Assembly: GCA_964416315.1 (NCBI GenBank)
Contig: CAYQDR010000086.1
Coordinates: 1-20,371, forward strand
Length of the DNA stretch: 20,371 nt
Source of the DNA: CAYQDR01 sp964416315
Lineage (GTDB): Bacteria; Methylomirabilota; Methylomirabilia; Rokubacteriales; DASRDR01
Direction of reading: 5' to 3'
Shown: in pieces, positions 1-6,149 of the stretch
Layout of the letters: the number at the start of each line of letters is the position of its first letter
How positions within the stretch are numbered: the stretch's first letter is position 1
Notes under the pieces: generated by a model
The model's input: the letters and a program-made list of their open reading frames with translations, nothing else
Database searches by the model: none
What the model was told of the DNA's origin: nothing
Program-made: the position numbers and the translations under genes

Positions 1-89
1 GGCACACTCGAACACTACCCATGGGGCTCTTCGGAGTCAACCGGATAAGCAGTACGCGGGTTTCCCGTGGAAACCGCAGACGCCCGGAG

Positions 90-449
90 ATGAGACGCGT
101 CCGGGCGGGTCTCGGCGTGATCGCGGCGCTGCTGGTCGCCGCACCCGCTGCCGCCCCGCAGGACCTCTCGAAGATGGTCGAGGTGCGCCTCTACCTGGAC
201 AACGACGTGGCGCGGGTCCTGCTGATGACCTTCCCCGCGGGCTCGGCCTCCGGGTGGCACTCGGGCCCGGAACACGAGCTCGGGATCGTCGTCGAGGGCG
301 AGCTGACCCTCGAGACCGCGGTGGGCCGCGAGGTGCTGGGGCCCGGGACCGTCCACTGGCTCCCGAGCCAGACCCGCCACGACGCGCGGAACGAGACGGA
401 CCGCCCGGCGCGGCTCTGGGTCATCCTGTTCAAGCGGACCGCGCCGTGA
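90..449 (+). CDS. Secreted single-domain cupin protein
   Basis: The 119-aa product starts with a positively charged segment (MRRVRAG) and a hydrophobic Ala/Leu/Val stretch ending near residue 24, as in a Sec signal peptide. A cupin-type beta barrel follows: a WHSGPEHELG-VVEGEL segment around residues 55-73 resembles cupin motif 1, and GPGTVHWLPSQTRH resembles motif 2. Two His residues in each motif region could bind a metal, but the motif 1 spacing is atypical. I chose ATG 90 because it places the signal peptide at the N terminus. The frame is open to another ATG at 21, which would add a basic 23-residue leader; neither start has a well-spaced Shine-Dalgarno. The methyltransferase gene begins 20 bases downstream on the same strand. 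The fold is reasonably clear; the substrate is unknown. Confidence 0.75.
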   Translation: MRRVRAGLGVIAALLVAAPAAAPQDLSKMVEVRLYLDNDVARVLLMTFPAGSASGWHSGPEHELGIVVEGELTLETAVGREVLGPGTVHWLPSQTRHDARNETDRPARLWVILFKRTAP

Positions 450-469
450 GGGTGAGGGAGGCTCGAGCG

Positions 470-1195
470 ATGCGCGATTCGGCCACGGCCGGACCGGGAG
501 CCCGCACCGCGGGTCTGCTGCTGCTCGTCGCCGGGCTCGCGGCGTTCCAGGTGAGCACGGCGGGCCCGCAGGGGCGGCGGTTCCCGACGCCCGACCGCCC
601 GGTCGCGCCGATCATCTCGCCGACCTACTCGGACGAGGCGACGCGCGACCGGCTCGGCGAGGCCGAGCGCGTGCTGGACCGACTCGGGATCAAGCCCGGG
701 ATGCGCGTCGCGGACATCGGCGCCGGGGAGGGCTACTACACCGTGCGCCTCGCGCGCCGGCTCGGCCCGTCGGGGACGATCTATGCGACGGACGTCGTCC
801 CGAAGTACCTCGAGCAGCTCGCGGCCAGGCTCCGGCGCGAGGGGATCACCGGGGTCACGCTCGTCCTCGGCGCGCCCCGCGACCCGAAGCTCCCGCCCGA
901 CTCCGTGGACGTCGCGATCCTCTCCCACGTCTACCACGAGATCGAGAACCCCTATGAATTCCTCTACCGGCTGCGCCGGGCCCTCCGGGGGGACGCGCGG
1001 ATCGGCATCATCGACGTGGACAAGCCCACGCAGGACCACGGGACGCCGCCGGCGCTCCTCCGGTGCGAGCTCGCCGCGGTCGGCTACCGCGAGGTGGAGC
1101 TGCGCCCGCTCGCCCCCGCCGACGGGTACCTCGCCATCTTCGTCCCACCGCCCGTCCTGCCGCCGGTGGACTCGATCAAACCGTGCACACAGTGA
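470..1195 (+). CDS. Class I SAM-dependent methyltransferase with N-terminal signal/anchor
   Basis: This 241-aa protein has a hydrophobic segment (residues about 13-27, AGLLLLVAGLAAF) and then a Rossmann-type methyltransferase domain. Motif I is VADIGAGEGYY at residues 80-90, the motif II acid is in YATDVV (Asp108), and VDVAILSHVYHEI (146-158) fits the motif IV/post-motif region. The N-terminal hydrophobic stretch suggests export or anchoring, as in a group of predicted periplasmic methyltransferases. ATG 470 is supported by a purine-rich Shine-Dalgarno (GAGGGAGG, about 455-462) at normal spacing; upstream in-frame starts would overlap the cupin gene. The two genes probably form an operon. The methyl acceptor cannot be told from sequence. 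Confidence 0.85.
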   Translation: MRDSATAGPGARTAGLLLLVAGLAAFQVSTAGPQGRRFPTPDRPVAPIISPTYSDEATRDRLGEAERVLDRLGIKPGMRVADIGAGEGYYTVRLARRLGPSGTIYATDVVPKYLEQLAARLRREGITGVTLVLGAPRDPKLPPDSVDVAILSHVYHEIENPYEFLYRLRRALRGDARIGIIDVDKPTQDHGTPPALLRCELAAVGYREVELRPLAPADGYLAIFVPPPVLPPVDSIKPCTQ

Positions 1196-1307
1196 GACGC
1201 CGGAGTGCGCGCCGGGCTCAGGGGTGCTGGCAGGCAATGGTGCGCAGCTCGGCGGCGACGAGGATCGCGGGCGCCGTCGTGCTGCCGGCCCCGCGGCCCG
1301 GCGGAGC

Positions 1308-1766
1308 TCAGCGGCGAGGCGCCGCTGGGCCCGGGTCAGGCGGGATCTGATACAGGTACTCGTGGAGGTAGCGAATCTCCTCGCCCTGCTCCTGGAGCTC
1401 GACCCGCATGAGATCCCGAATCGAGATCATCGACAGAAGCCGGCCTTCACTCACCACGGGCAGGTGGCGGATGTGGGCCCGGTCCATCTTGTGCATCGCC
1501 GACTGGTAGTCCTCGTCTGCCTCGGCCACGACGAGCTCATGGGTCATGACGTCCTCGATCCGTGTCGCCGCGGGATCGAGGCCGGGGGCGACCACCCGTC
1601 GCACGACGTCGCGCTCCGAGAAGACCCCGACGAGCCGATCGCCGTGGAGCACGCTCACGATCCCGACGTTCTGGCTGGCCATCACCCGCACGGCGTCCGC
1701 TACGGTGGCATCCCGCTGAACCGTGAACAGGAAGCCATGACGCATGATGTCGCGGAGTTTCTTCAT
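1308..1766 (-). CDS. CBS-domain pair protein
   Basis: A 152-aa protein made almost entirely of two CBS motifs. The first spans about residues 5-62 (IMRHGFLFTVQRDATVADAV, then GIVSVLHGDRLVGVFSERDV), the second about 70-128 (VMTHELVVAEADEDYQSAM, then RHLPVVSEGRLLSMISIRDL). Such stand-alone CBS pairs (Bateman modules) usually bind adenosyl ligands such as AMP, ATP or SAM and regulate partner proteins; no effector domain is fused here. The C-terminal tail carries EEIRYLHEYLYQIP, common in single-module bacterial CBS proteins. ATG 1766 is supported by AGGAGG about 7 bases upstream. It converges with the methyltransferase gene and diverges from the M48 peptidase, so it is probably monocistronic. 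Confidence 0.92.
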   Translation of the reverse strand: MKKLRDIMRHGFLFTVQRDATVADAVRVMASQNVGIVSVLHGDRLVGVFSERDVVRRVVAPGLDPAATRIEDVMTHELVVAEADEDYQSAMHKMDRAHIRHLPVVSEGRLLSMISIRDLMRVELQEQGEEIRYLHEYLYQIPPDPGPAAPRR

Positions 1767-2107
1767 CGCCAGGCCTCCTGGCCCTCAGGCTCGCGCCCGC
1801 CCACGCAGTCTCAGCCGGTTCTGTTCGAGGACATCGGAGGGTTGTCCGGGGACCCGAACCAGGGGCATCGCCGCCTCCCGAGGGCCGGTCGCTCGACCTG
1901 GGACGTAGCGGGACTTTACGTCGAAGCCAGGCTGATGGTCAAGCCACTTCTCGCCGGTCAGGCTCGCGTCTCGGCGACTACGCGGCGCGGCAGCTCGAAG
2001 CCCACACGGGGCTCCTCACGACCCCGCCGGTTCCCGCGTACCTCCAGCGGCTCGGGACGGCGATCGCCGCCGCCGCGCAGACTCCCGGGATCCGGTACGA
2101 GTTCCGG
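1767..2107. other. Region between CBS gene and M48 peptidase; open frame with M48 homology but no start
   Basis: The left part should hold the leftward CBS promoter; I see no convincing -35/-10 pair. On the plus strand the frame of the downstream M48 peptidase is open from 1748 to 2107. From about 1964 it encodes recognisable family sequence (RLGDYAARQLEAHTG, then PVPAYLQRLGTAIAAAAQTPG and IRYEFRMLD). No ATG, GTG or TTG occurs in that frame before 2108. An ATG at 1935 lies in a different frame. Confidence 0.6.
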
Positions 2108-2689
2108 ATGCTGGACACTCGCCTGGTCAACGCCCTGTCGCTCCCCGGAGGGTTCGTCTACGTGACGAGCGGCCTGGTGGTGGCCATCCGGGACGAGGCC
2201 GAGCTCGCGGGCGTCCTCGCGCACGAGATCGCGCACGTCGCGGCCCGACACGGGACCCAGCAGCTCTCGCGCCACCAGCTCGTCGCGTTCGTGACCTCGC
2301 TCGGAGACGCCTTCTTCGGCGGGCTCGCGTCGCCGCTCCCGAGCGTCGTGACCGGCCTCGAGAGCCTCTCCTACAGCCGCGGCGACGAGGCGCAGGCGGA
2401 CGATCTGGCCGCCGGGTACCTCCATCGGGCGGGCTACCACCCGAAGGGCCTCGCGACGTTCTTCGACCTCCTCTGGCGGTCGCGCCAGGAGAGCCACCTC
2501 GAGAGGTTCCTCTCCTCGCACCCCCTGTCGGCGGACCGGGCGACCCGCGTGCGCTCGCGGATCGCGGGCTGGGTCCTCGACGACCGCTTGATCCGCGATT
2601 CCGCGGCGTTTCGCGAGATCCAGGCGCTGCTCCGCGCGAGAGCCGCCCCCGAAGGCACCGCCAAGCCCCGAGCCGGCAGCGGGAACTGA
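2108..2689 (+). CDS. M48 family zinc metallopeptidase, N terminus uncertain or truncated
   Basis: From ATG 2108 the frame gives 193 aa beginning MLDTRLVNALSLPGGFVYVTSGL, the conserved M48 segment before the active site. The zinc/catalytic motif HEIAH is at residues 38-42 (VLAHEIAHVAARHG), and the third ligand is probably Glu in SRGDEAQADDLA (about residue 93). M48 proteins of this kind (BepA/YfgC-like) are periplasmic quality-control proteases with a signal peptide and about 60-80 residues before the NALSLPGG segment. Here roughly 48 of those residues are encoded in frame upstream (about 1964-2107) without ATG, GTG or TTG, and no signal peptide is visible. The gene is therefore 5' truncated, frameshifted near 1935-1970, or uses a rare start. 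The catalytic core is intact. Confidence 0.75.
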   Translation: MLDTRLVNALSLPGGFVYVTSGLVVAIRDEAELAGVLAHEIAHVAARHGTQQLSRHQLVAFVTSLGDAFFGGLASPLPSVVTGLESLSYSRGDEAQADDLAAGYLHRAGYHPKGLATFFDLLWRSRQESHLERFLSSHPLSADRATRVRSRIAGWVLDDRLIRDSAAFREIQALLRARAAPEGTAKPRAGSGN

Positions 2690-2743
2690 GGGCGCAGCGT
2701 CGGCCGTCGAGGCCGTGTTCGGGTGTACACGCACGCGGGATAC

Positions 2744-2820
2744 TGGTGCTGGTGGAGGGATTCGAACCCACACTGAGCCGATTTTAGGTCGGCTGCCTCT
2801 GCCGATTGGGCTACACCAGC
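2744..2820 (-). tRNA. tRNA with UAA anticodon (Leu by anticodon), short variable loop, CCA encoded
   Basis: The minus strand folds as a cloverleaf: acceptor GCTGGTG/CACCAGC is perfect, the D arm starts GCCC, the anticodon stem is GCCGA/TCGGC with loop CCTAAAA, the variable loop is 5 nt, the T loop is TTCGAAT, the discriminator is A, and CCA is encoded. The central triplet TAA reads UUA (Leu). Oddities: the loop has C instead of the near-universal U33, the T stem has a T-T mismatch, D-stem pair 13-22 is C-A, and the long type II variable arm of bacterial tRNA-Leu is missing. Its place after tRNA-Gly and tRNA-Cys is that of leuZ in E. coli. It could be a specialised or decaying tRNA. Confidence 0.75.
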
Positions 2821-2918
2821 GAACCGGCGAATCCAGTCGCGAACAGTCGAACGTGGCGTCGCTGTGAGGCGCGCGATCTCGCGGCTGTTGCGTCCCGATC
2901 TCCAGATCGCGAAAGCGC

Positions 2919-2951
2919 CGCGGGGGACCCACCAGCAGCGGGTCCCCCGCG
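2919..2951 (-). other. 12-bp perfect GC hairpin between tRNA-Cys and the UAA tRNA
   Basis: CGCGGGGGACCC (2919-2930) and GGGTCCCCCGCG (2940-2951) are perfectly complementary around a 9-nt loop. The hairpin begins 7 bases past the tRNA-Cys CCA end. No clear T tract follows on the minus strand, so it may be a processing signal or weak attenuator rather than a classical terminator. Confidence 0.6.
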
Positions 2952-2957
2952 ATCAGT

Positions 2958-3033
2958 TGGAGGCGGCGGGCGGATTCGAACCGCCGAATAACGGTTTTGC
3001 AGACCGTCGCCTTGGCCACTTGGCTACGCCGCC
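2958..3033 (-). tRNA. tRNA-Cys (GCA), CCA encoded, reconstituted at the integration site
   Basis: The cloverleaf is complete: acceptor GGCGGCG/CGCCGCC, anticodon stem ACGGT/ACCGT with loop CTGCAAA (anticodon GCA, U33 present), T loop TTCGAAT, discriminator U73 as expected for tRNA-Cys, and encoded CCA at 2958-2960. Positions 2996-3033 (5' end to the anticodon loop) are repeated exactly at 15265-15302. So the 5' half of this functional gene came from the element and the 3' half is chromosomal. It lies 21 bases after the integrase stop codon on the same strand. Confidence 0.97.
2996..3033. repeat. attL core, 38-bp direct repeat
   Basis: The sequence runs from TTTGCAGACCGTC to GGCTACGCCGCC and matches 15265-15302 with no mismatch. 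Flanking bases differ at once (T versus C before, G versus C after), which defines the limits. It covers tRNA-Cys from the 5' end into the anticodon loop. Confidence 0.95.
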
Positions 3034-3044
3034 GTGTCCTGATC

Positions 3045-3057
3045 TTTCGAGCACTTA
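3045..3057 (+). repeat. Left copy of inverted 13-bp integrase/Xis-type site
   Basis: TTTCGAGCACTTA lies 11 bases inside attL. The reverse complement of 15231-15243, inside attR, reads TTTCAAGCACTTA, matching 12 of 13. The TAA stop of the integrase gene lies within this copy. Placement near both cores in opposite orientation suggests a recombination-protein site; this is inferred from position. Confidence 0.5.
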
Positions 3058-4215
3058 CGAGTCGGCCGGCGTCCCGACCCCGGCCATTTTACCACTATGT
3101 GCTAAATCATGTGCTACGGCGACCGGGGTCAGCCCCTCGAGCCGCTCCACCGCCCCGCGAAGGTGCGCCGGACTCAGGTGCGCGTACCGGAGCGTCATGC
3201 GGAGGTCCGAATGCCCGAGGATCTCCTTCACCTCCTGGAGCGAGGCGCCCCGCATCACCAGGTGGCTCGCCGCCGTGTGGCGGAGGTCATGAAACCGGAA
3301 GCCCGCGATGCCCGCGCGCTTCAGCACCGCCTCGAACGCCGTCCGGATCTGCGAGCCCCGGCGGTCGTTGCCGTTCGGGAACAGGCGGCCGTGCCGCTGG
3401 GCCGCGTCGGGCTGAAGCTCGATCAGCGCCTCGTAGACGGCCCGGTTGACCGGCACGCCCCGCGGCTTCCCGTTCTTCGTGTGGTAGAGCGTGACCCGGG
3501 CACTGGAGAGGTCCACCCGCTCCCACTCCAGGCCGAGGATCTCGCCCTTGCGCATCCCGGTGTGGAGGGCGATGGTCATGATGGCGGCGAGGTAGGGGTT
3601 GCGCGACTCACGGCACGCCGCCAGGAGCCGCGCGATCTCGGCCTCGTCCAGGTAGCGGAGCCGGCCATCGGGCGGCTTGGGCATCACGATCTCCGGCACG
3701 TGCTCGATGTACCCCCAGCGCCGCGCGAGCCGGAGCATGTGCCGGAGGACGCCCAGCTCGTTGCGGACGGTGAAGGCGCTCACCTTCCGGGTCGTCTGCC
3801 CCGCCGTGGCGCCCATCCGGTCCTTCTCGTACTGCGCGATCGCGGGGGCTGAGAGCTTCCGCGCCAGCAGGCCCGGCCCGAACGCCGGGAGCAGCCGGGC
3901 GCGGACGATCCGCTCGTCGTCCTTGAGGCTCCGCTTCCCGTCCTTGTACCTGAGGTACTCCTCGGCCAGCTCGCCGAGCGTCCGGTCAGGCCGGTCGATG
4001 GCGCCGGCCGCGATCGCCTTCTGACGCTTCGCCAGCTCCTCGAGCGCGTCGGCCTCCGTGAGCCACGCGCTCGACACCTTCCGCTCCTGCTTCAGCCGGC
4101 CCGTCTTCGGATTGCTGACGCCGGGGAGCTGAAGCGTGTAGCCGTAGGCCGCGTGCCGGACGCGCCGGCCCGCCGGTCCCGTGCTGGTCCAGGTGCGCTT
4201 GATGATCTTCGCCAT
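3055..4215 (-). CDS. int: Tyrosine site-specific integrase
   Basis: A 386-aa phage-type tyrosine recombinase. Residues about 5-65 form the arm-binding region, about 78-170 the SAM-like core-binding domain, and about 185-350 the catalytic domain. All catalytic residues are visible: Arg222 in HTGMRKGE, Lys247 in HTKNGK, His309 and Arg312 in FHDLRHTAA, His335 in LGHSD, and nucleophile Tyr344 in LRYAH. It should catalyse integration and excision at tRNA-Cys between the 38-bp cores. ATG 4215 has AAGGAGGG 7 bases upstream. The preceding gene ends 2 bases before the start, implying coupling. The stop lies 21 bases before tRNA-Cys, so int transcripts probably read into the tRNA. The 3' end of the gene also holds the left arm sites. 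Confidence 0.97.
   Translation of the reverse strand: MAKIIKRTWTSTGPAGRRVRHAAYGYTLQLPGVSNPKTGRLKQERKVSSAWLTEADALEELAKRQKAIAAGAIDRPDRTLGELAEEYLRYKDGKRSLKDDERIVRARLLPAFGPGLLARKLSAPAIAQYEKDRMGATAGQTTRKVSAFTVRNELGVLRHMLRLARRWGYIEHVPEIVMPKPPDGRLRYLDEAEIARLLAACRESRNPYLAAIMTIALHTGMRKGEILGLEWERVDLSSARVTLYHTKNGKPRGVPVNRAVYEALIELQPDAAQRHGRLFPNGNDRRGSQIRTAFEAVLKRAGIAGFRFHDLRHTAASHLVMRGASLQEVKEILGHSDLRMTLRYAHLSPAHLRGAVERLEGLTPVAVAHDLAHSGKMAGVGTPADS
3086..3094 (-). promoter_or_regulatory. Candidate extended -10 promoter for tRNA-Cys inside int
   Basis: The minus strand reads TGGTAAAAT, an extended -10 (TGn plus TAAAAT), about 53 bases before the tRNA-Cys 5' end. No good -35 hexamer lies 16-18 bases upstream, where the TGTGCTA arm sites sit instead. 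It could replace the operon promoter lost on integration; this is a prediction only. Confidence 0.35.
3097..3116 (+). repeat. Left arm-type site pair (2 x ATGTGCTA, 12-bp period)
   Basis: ATGTGCTA occurs at 3097-3104 and 3109-3116, followed by CGGCGACC. A matching pair with the same 12-bp period lies at 15117-15136. Both are close to the att cores, as expected for sites bound by the integrase N-terminal domain. The left pair lies within the int coding sequence. Confidence 0.65.
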
Positions 4216-4217
4216 GC

Positions 4218-4592
4218 TCAGTCCCTCCTTGTCCCCCGCGTTCGTGACCGCTCCCCGATCAACCGGCTCACGGGGACACCGAGCGCCCGCGCGAGCGTCG
4301 CGCGGTCAACAGGTCGGGATAGCGCCCGCTCGAGCGTCGCGCGGTCAACAGGTCGGGATAGAGCTCCCCGCAGCGCCCACCCGCGCCGCGCGCGGATCGC
4401 CTTCAGCCGCGTCGCCACGGTCTGCACGGGTCTCAAGCCCCCTTCTGGCGCGGCCTCGCGGGTCTTCAGGACGTCCTGCGCCGCCTTCTTCGTGGCGGTG
4501 CGGGGGAGCCCGGTGCTCTCGCGCCGGCGCTGGCCGTTGTTCACGAAGTACTGGCACCACCAAGTCTTGCCGTGTCGGTAGACGTAGCCCAT
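4218..4592 (-). CDS. Small protein with integrase arm-binding-like N terminus and HTH-like C terminus
   Basis: Residues 1-45 of this 124-aa protein (GYVYRHGKTWWCQYFVNNGQ, RRRESTGLPRTATKKAAQ) resemble the N-terminal beta-stranded arm-binding domain of tyrosine integrases, but no core-binding or catalytic domain follows. The C-terminal part contains a 13-residue duplication (RPVDRATLERALS, RPVDRATLARALG) running into VPVSRLIGE, which resembles the helix-turn-helix end of an XRE-like domain. ATG 4592 has AAAGGAGG 7 bases upstream, and the stop is 2 bases before the int start, so the two are coupled. It may compete with or assist the integrase at arm sites, act as a directionality factor, or be a remnant of a second integrase. 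Function is inferred. Confidence 0.75.
   Translation of the reverse strand: MGYVYRHGKTWWCQYFVNNGQRRRESTGLPRTATKKAAQDVLKTREAAPEGGLRPVQTVATRLKAIRARRGWALRGALSRPVDRATLERALSRPVDRATLARALGVPVSRLIGERSRTRGTRRD
4282..4359. repeat. 39-bp tandem duplication, two copies, one mismatch
   Basis: Copies at 4282-4320 and 4321-4359 differ at one position (G/T). The unit is a multiple of three, so the reading frame is kept and 13 residues are duplicated. Near identity indicates a recent slippage event or strong constraint. Confidence 0.95.
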
Positions 4593-4610
4593 CCTCGTCC
4601 TCCTTTCTTC

Positions 4611-4961
4611 TCAGGCCCGCCTCAATCGCCGCGCCCGGATCACGGGCGGCGCGCCGGCGCGGAGCCACCCGCCCACCGAGGCGGCGTCGGTCCACCAGAG
4701 GCGCACCGGGCGCGTCCGCCGCCGCGCCGCGTGGCTGTCGAGCGGGATCCCCACGAGCTCGATCGCCTGGAGGTAGCGCCGCACGCTTCGGTGATGGAGC
4801 CCGAGGAGCGCCGCGAGCTCCGCCAGCGTGTGGGGCCGGTGGCAGAGGGCGCGGACGATCACCAGCGCGTGGACCAGCTCCGAGAGGCGGAACGTGTTGA
4901 ACCGCCGGCCGCGGGTGTCGGCCGTCAGCGGGCGGGCCGGGCGGCGCCTCGTCATCCCCAC
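4611..4961 (-). CDS. Winged-helix DNA-binding protein
   Basis: The 116-aa product contains a clear helix-turn-helix around residues 42-66 (RPHTLAELAALLGLHHRSVRRYLQ) followed by a likely wing (VGIPLDSHAARR-RTRPVRLWW), the layout of HTH_11/DeoR-type winged helices. The N terminus is basic; no ligand-binding domain is present. GTG 4961 has GGAG at 9 bases spacing, and the upstream gene ends 6 bases before it; ATG 4955 is an alternative two codons in. It probably regulates transcription within the element, possibly of int, whose gene lies two genes downstream. Assignment is to fold only. Confidence 0.8.
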   Translation of the reverse strand: MGMTRRRPARPLTADTRGRRFNTFRLSELVHALVIVRALCHRPHTLAELAALLGLHHRSVRRYLQAIELVGIPLDSHAARRRTRPVRLWWTDAASVGGWLRAGAPPVIRARRLRRA

Positions 4962-4967
4962 GCTCGG

Positions 4968-5219
4968 TCACTCCAGCCGATAGCCCGCGCGGGTCGCCGC
5001 ATCGGCGTACCGCGAGCCCCGCGGCACGTGGAGCGACCAGAGCTCACCCGCGCCGTAGGCGACGCCCTCCACGACCACGACGGGGAGCCCGTAGGACGAC
5101 TCCGCGCGCTCGGTGGTGAGCGTGGCCCGCACCCAGGGACTCCCCGGGCGCATGCGGGCCTTGCAGCTCGCGCGGATCAGGGGTGGAGCGGATTTCCGTG
5201 CTAGACTCGCCTTGCTCAT
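4968..5219 (-). CDS. Hypothetical protein, 83 aa
   Basis: Not recognised as a known family. The N terminus is basic (SKASLARKSAPPLIRASCKARM), followed by a region with beta-strand character (VRATLTTERAESSYGLPVVVVEG) and a C terminus ending AGYRLE. No membrane segment or metal motif is visible. ATG 5219 follows a strong GGGAGGAG Shine-Dalgarno, and the stop lies 6 bases before the winged-HTH start, so it belongs to the same operon. The good ribosome site and high GC at third codon positions support it being real. Confidence 0.7.
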   Translation of the reverse strand: MSKASLARKSAPPLIRASCKARMRPGSPWVRATLTTERAESSYGLPVVVVEGVAYGAGELWSLHVPRGSRYADAATRAGYRLE

Positions 5220-5297
5220 CGTCTCCTCCCTTCGCGGGTTCGGGGTGGTGGGCCATCGCCCCGGCGCGTTCCCAGCGCGCGCGGGGCGCTTCTGCGC

Positions 5298-5609
5298 TTA
5301 CGGGGGCGTGGCCTGGCGGCCGAGCTGCTGGGCGACCCCCTCCACCGCCCCGGCCAGCCGGTCGAGCTGCTCCACGACGCGCGCCCCCACGACGCCCAGG
5401 ACGACGGCCTCGGGCCGCTCGCCGAGCCGGGCGCGGACCGCCTCCGTCACGAGCGCCGCCACGTCCACCGTCAGCGTCGAGCCCGTCGCGGGGTCGTCGA
5501 ACAGCAGGAGCGGCGGGCGATCGCGCCGGGCTTGGAGCCCGCGGAAGCGCGCGCCGGCGGCCTCGACCGCCTCGCGCCACGCCTCCGGGCCGAAGGTCGG
5601 CTCGGTCAC
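5298..5609 (-). CDS. Hypothetical protein, 103 aa
   Basis: No family recognised. The protein is mildly acidic, has no Cys, and shows two helical stretches: about residues 8-28 (EAWREAVEAAGARFRGLQA) and 50-95 (VDVAALVTEAVRARLGERP, VVEQLDRLAGAVEGVAQQL), the latter amphipathic and able to coil. GTG 5609 overlaps the stop of the XRE gene by 4 bases (GTGA), so translation is probably coupled. A 78-bp gap with a fresh Shine-Dalgarno separates it from the next gene. Confidence 0.65.
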   Translation of the reverse strand: MTEPTFGPEAWREAVEAAGARFRGLQARRDRPPLLLFDDPATGSTLTVDVAALVTEAVRARLGERPEAVVLGVVGARVVEQLDRLAGAVEGVAQQLGRQATPP

Positions 5610-5833
5610 CGGAGCAACTCCGCCACCGGCACGCCGAGGGCGCGGGCGAGCTTCCGCAGGGTGGTCAGCGTCGGCTCGTGCCGGCCGATCTCGAGGCGCG
5701 CGAGATAGCCGACGGAGAGCCGCGCCTTGTGGGCCAGCTCTTGCTGGGTCATCTCTCGCCGTTCCCTGAGTGCCTTGATCTTCATCGCGAGCCGTCGCTT
5801 CTCGACCTGAGTCAAGATTACCTCCGGGGTCAT
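5606..5833 (-). CDS. XRE-family helix-turn-helix regulator
   Basis: A compact 75-aa Cro/CI-type protein: KIKALRERREMTQQELAHKA (helices 1-2), RLSVGYLARLEIGRHEPTL (recognition helix and turn) and TTLRKLARALGVPVAELL (helices 4-5) cover residues about 17-75. There is no oligomerisation or protease domain, so it is Cro-like or antitoxin-like rather than a full CI repressor. ATG 5833 overlaps the stop of the zinc-finger gene (TAATG), and its own stop overlaps the next start. The open frame reaches further upstream, but that extension shadows the zinc-finger gene. It is probably a regulator of the element; unusually it is in the middle of a unidirectional operon rather than divergent from a cro-like gene. 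Confidence 0.88.
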   Translation of the reverse strand: MTPEVILTQVEKRRLAMKIKALRERREMTQQELAHKARLSVGYLARLEIGRHEPTLTTLRKLARALGVPVAELLR

Positions 5834-6111
5834 TACCTTGTCAAGAGCCGCTCCGCCGCCTCGAGGCTCGCCCGGGCCGCCGCCAGGAGCCGCCGCAGCT
5901 CCCGGTCCCGGGCGGCCAGGGCCTCCGCTTGCTTCGCCGCCCGCCGGGTCCGGCTCAGCGTGGCGCGGCACCGCCCCGAGCACGCCGTCCGGCCCCCCGG
6001 GAGCGGGCCGCCGCACCCCGGGCACCGTCCCGGGCAGTCTACCCCGGAGGCCGCGTAGCCCGCACGTGCGGCCTGAGGGCGCGGTTCGGGCCCGGAGCTA
6101 GGGGTGGACAT
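5833..6111 (-). CDS. Small zinc-finger protein with helical tail
   Basis: This 92-aa protein has a CPGRCPGCGGPLP-GGRTACSGRCR segment (residues about 26-49): two CxxC-type pairs forming a treble-clef or ribbon-like zinc site. It is followed by a long Arg/Ala/Leu-rich helix (RRAAKQAEALAARDREL, LAAARASLEAAERLL). Similar small zinc proteins are common in phage accessory regions and usually bind nucleic acid or protein; a specific role cannot be given. ATG 6111 lacks a good Shine-Dalgarno and lies 3 bases after the stop of a 12-codon open frame (6115-6153), so initiation may depend on coupling. Its stop overlaps the XRE start as TAATG. Confidence 0.75.
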   Translation of the reverse strand: MSTPSSGPEPRPQAARAGYAASGVDCPGRCPGCGGPLPGGRTACSGRCRATLSRTRRAAKQAEALAARDRELRRLLAAARASLEAAERLLTR

Positions 6112-6149
6112 GCGCTATCCCGAGAGGAGGCGCCAGGGATGCCTGGCGG

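Noticed and set aside
783..2165. Plus-strand open frame of 460 codons across the methyltransferase, CBS and M48 region
   Set aside because: Ser/Arg/Thr-rich shadow of the methyltransferase, then antisense to the CBS gene; wrong frame for M48.
2940..2951. Rho-independent terminator after tRNA-Cys
   Set aside because: The hairpin is strong, but the minus-strand sequence after it has no T tract and a further tRNA lies downstream in the same direction.
4282..4359. Possible CRISPR or iteron array
   Set aside because: Only two copies, directly adjacent with no spacer and within a coding frame; it is a simple tandem duplication. No CRISPR array is seen anywhere in the window.
5606..6025. 139-residue version of the XRE regulator
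   Set aside because: The added N terminus is Gly/Pro-rich shadow of the zinc-finger gene; the TAATG overlap supports the start at 5833.
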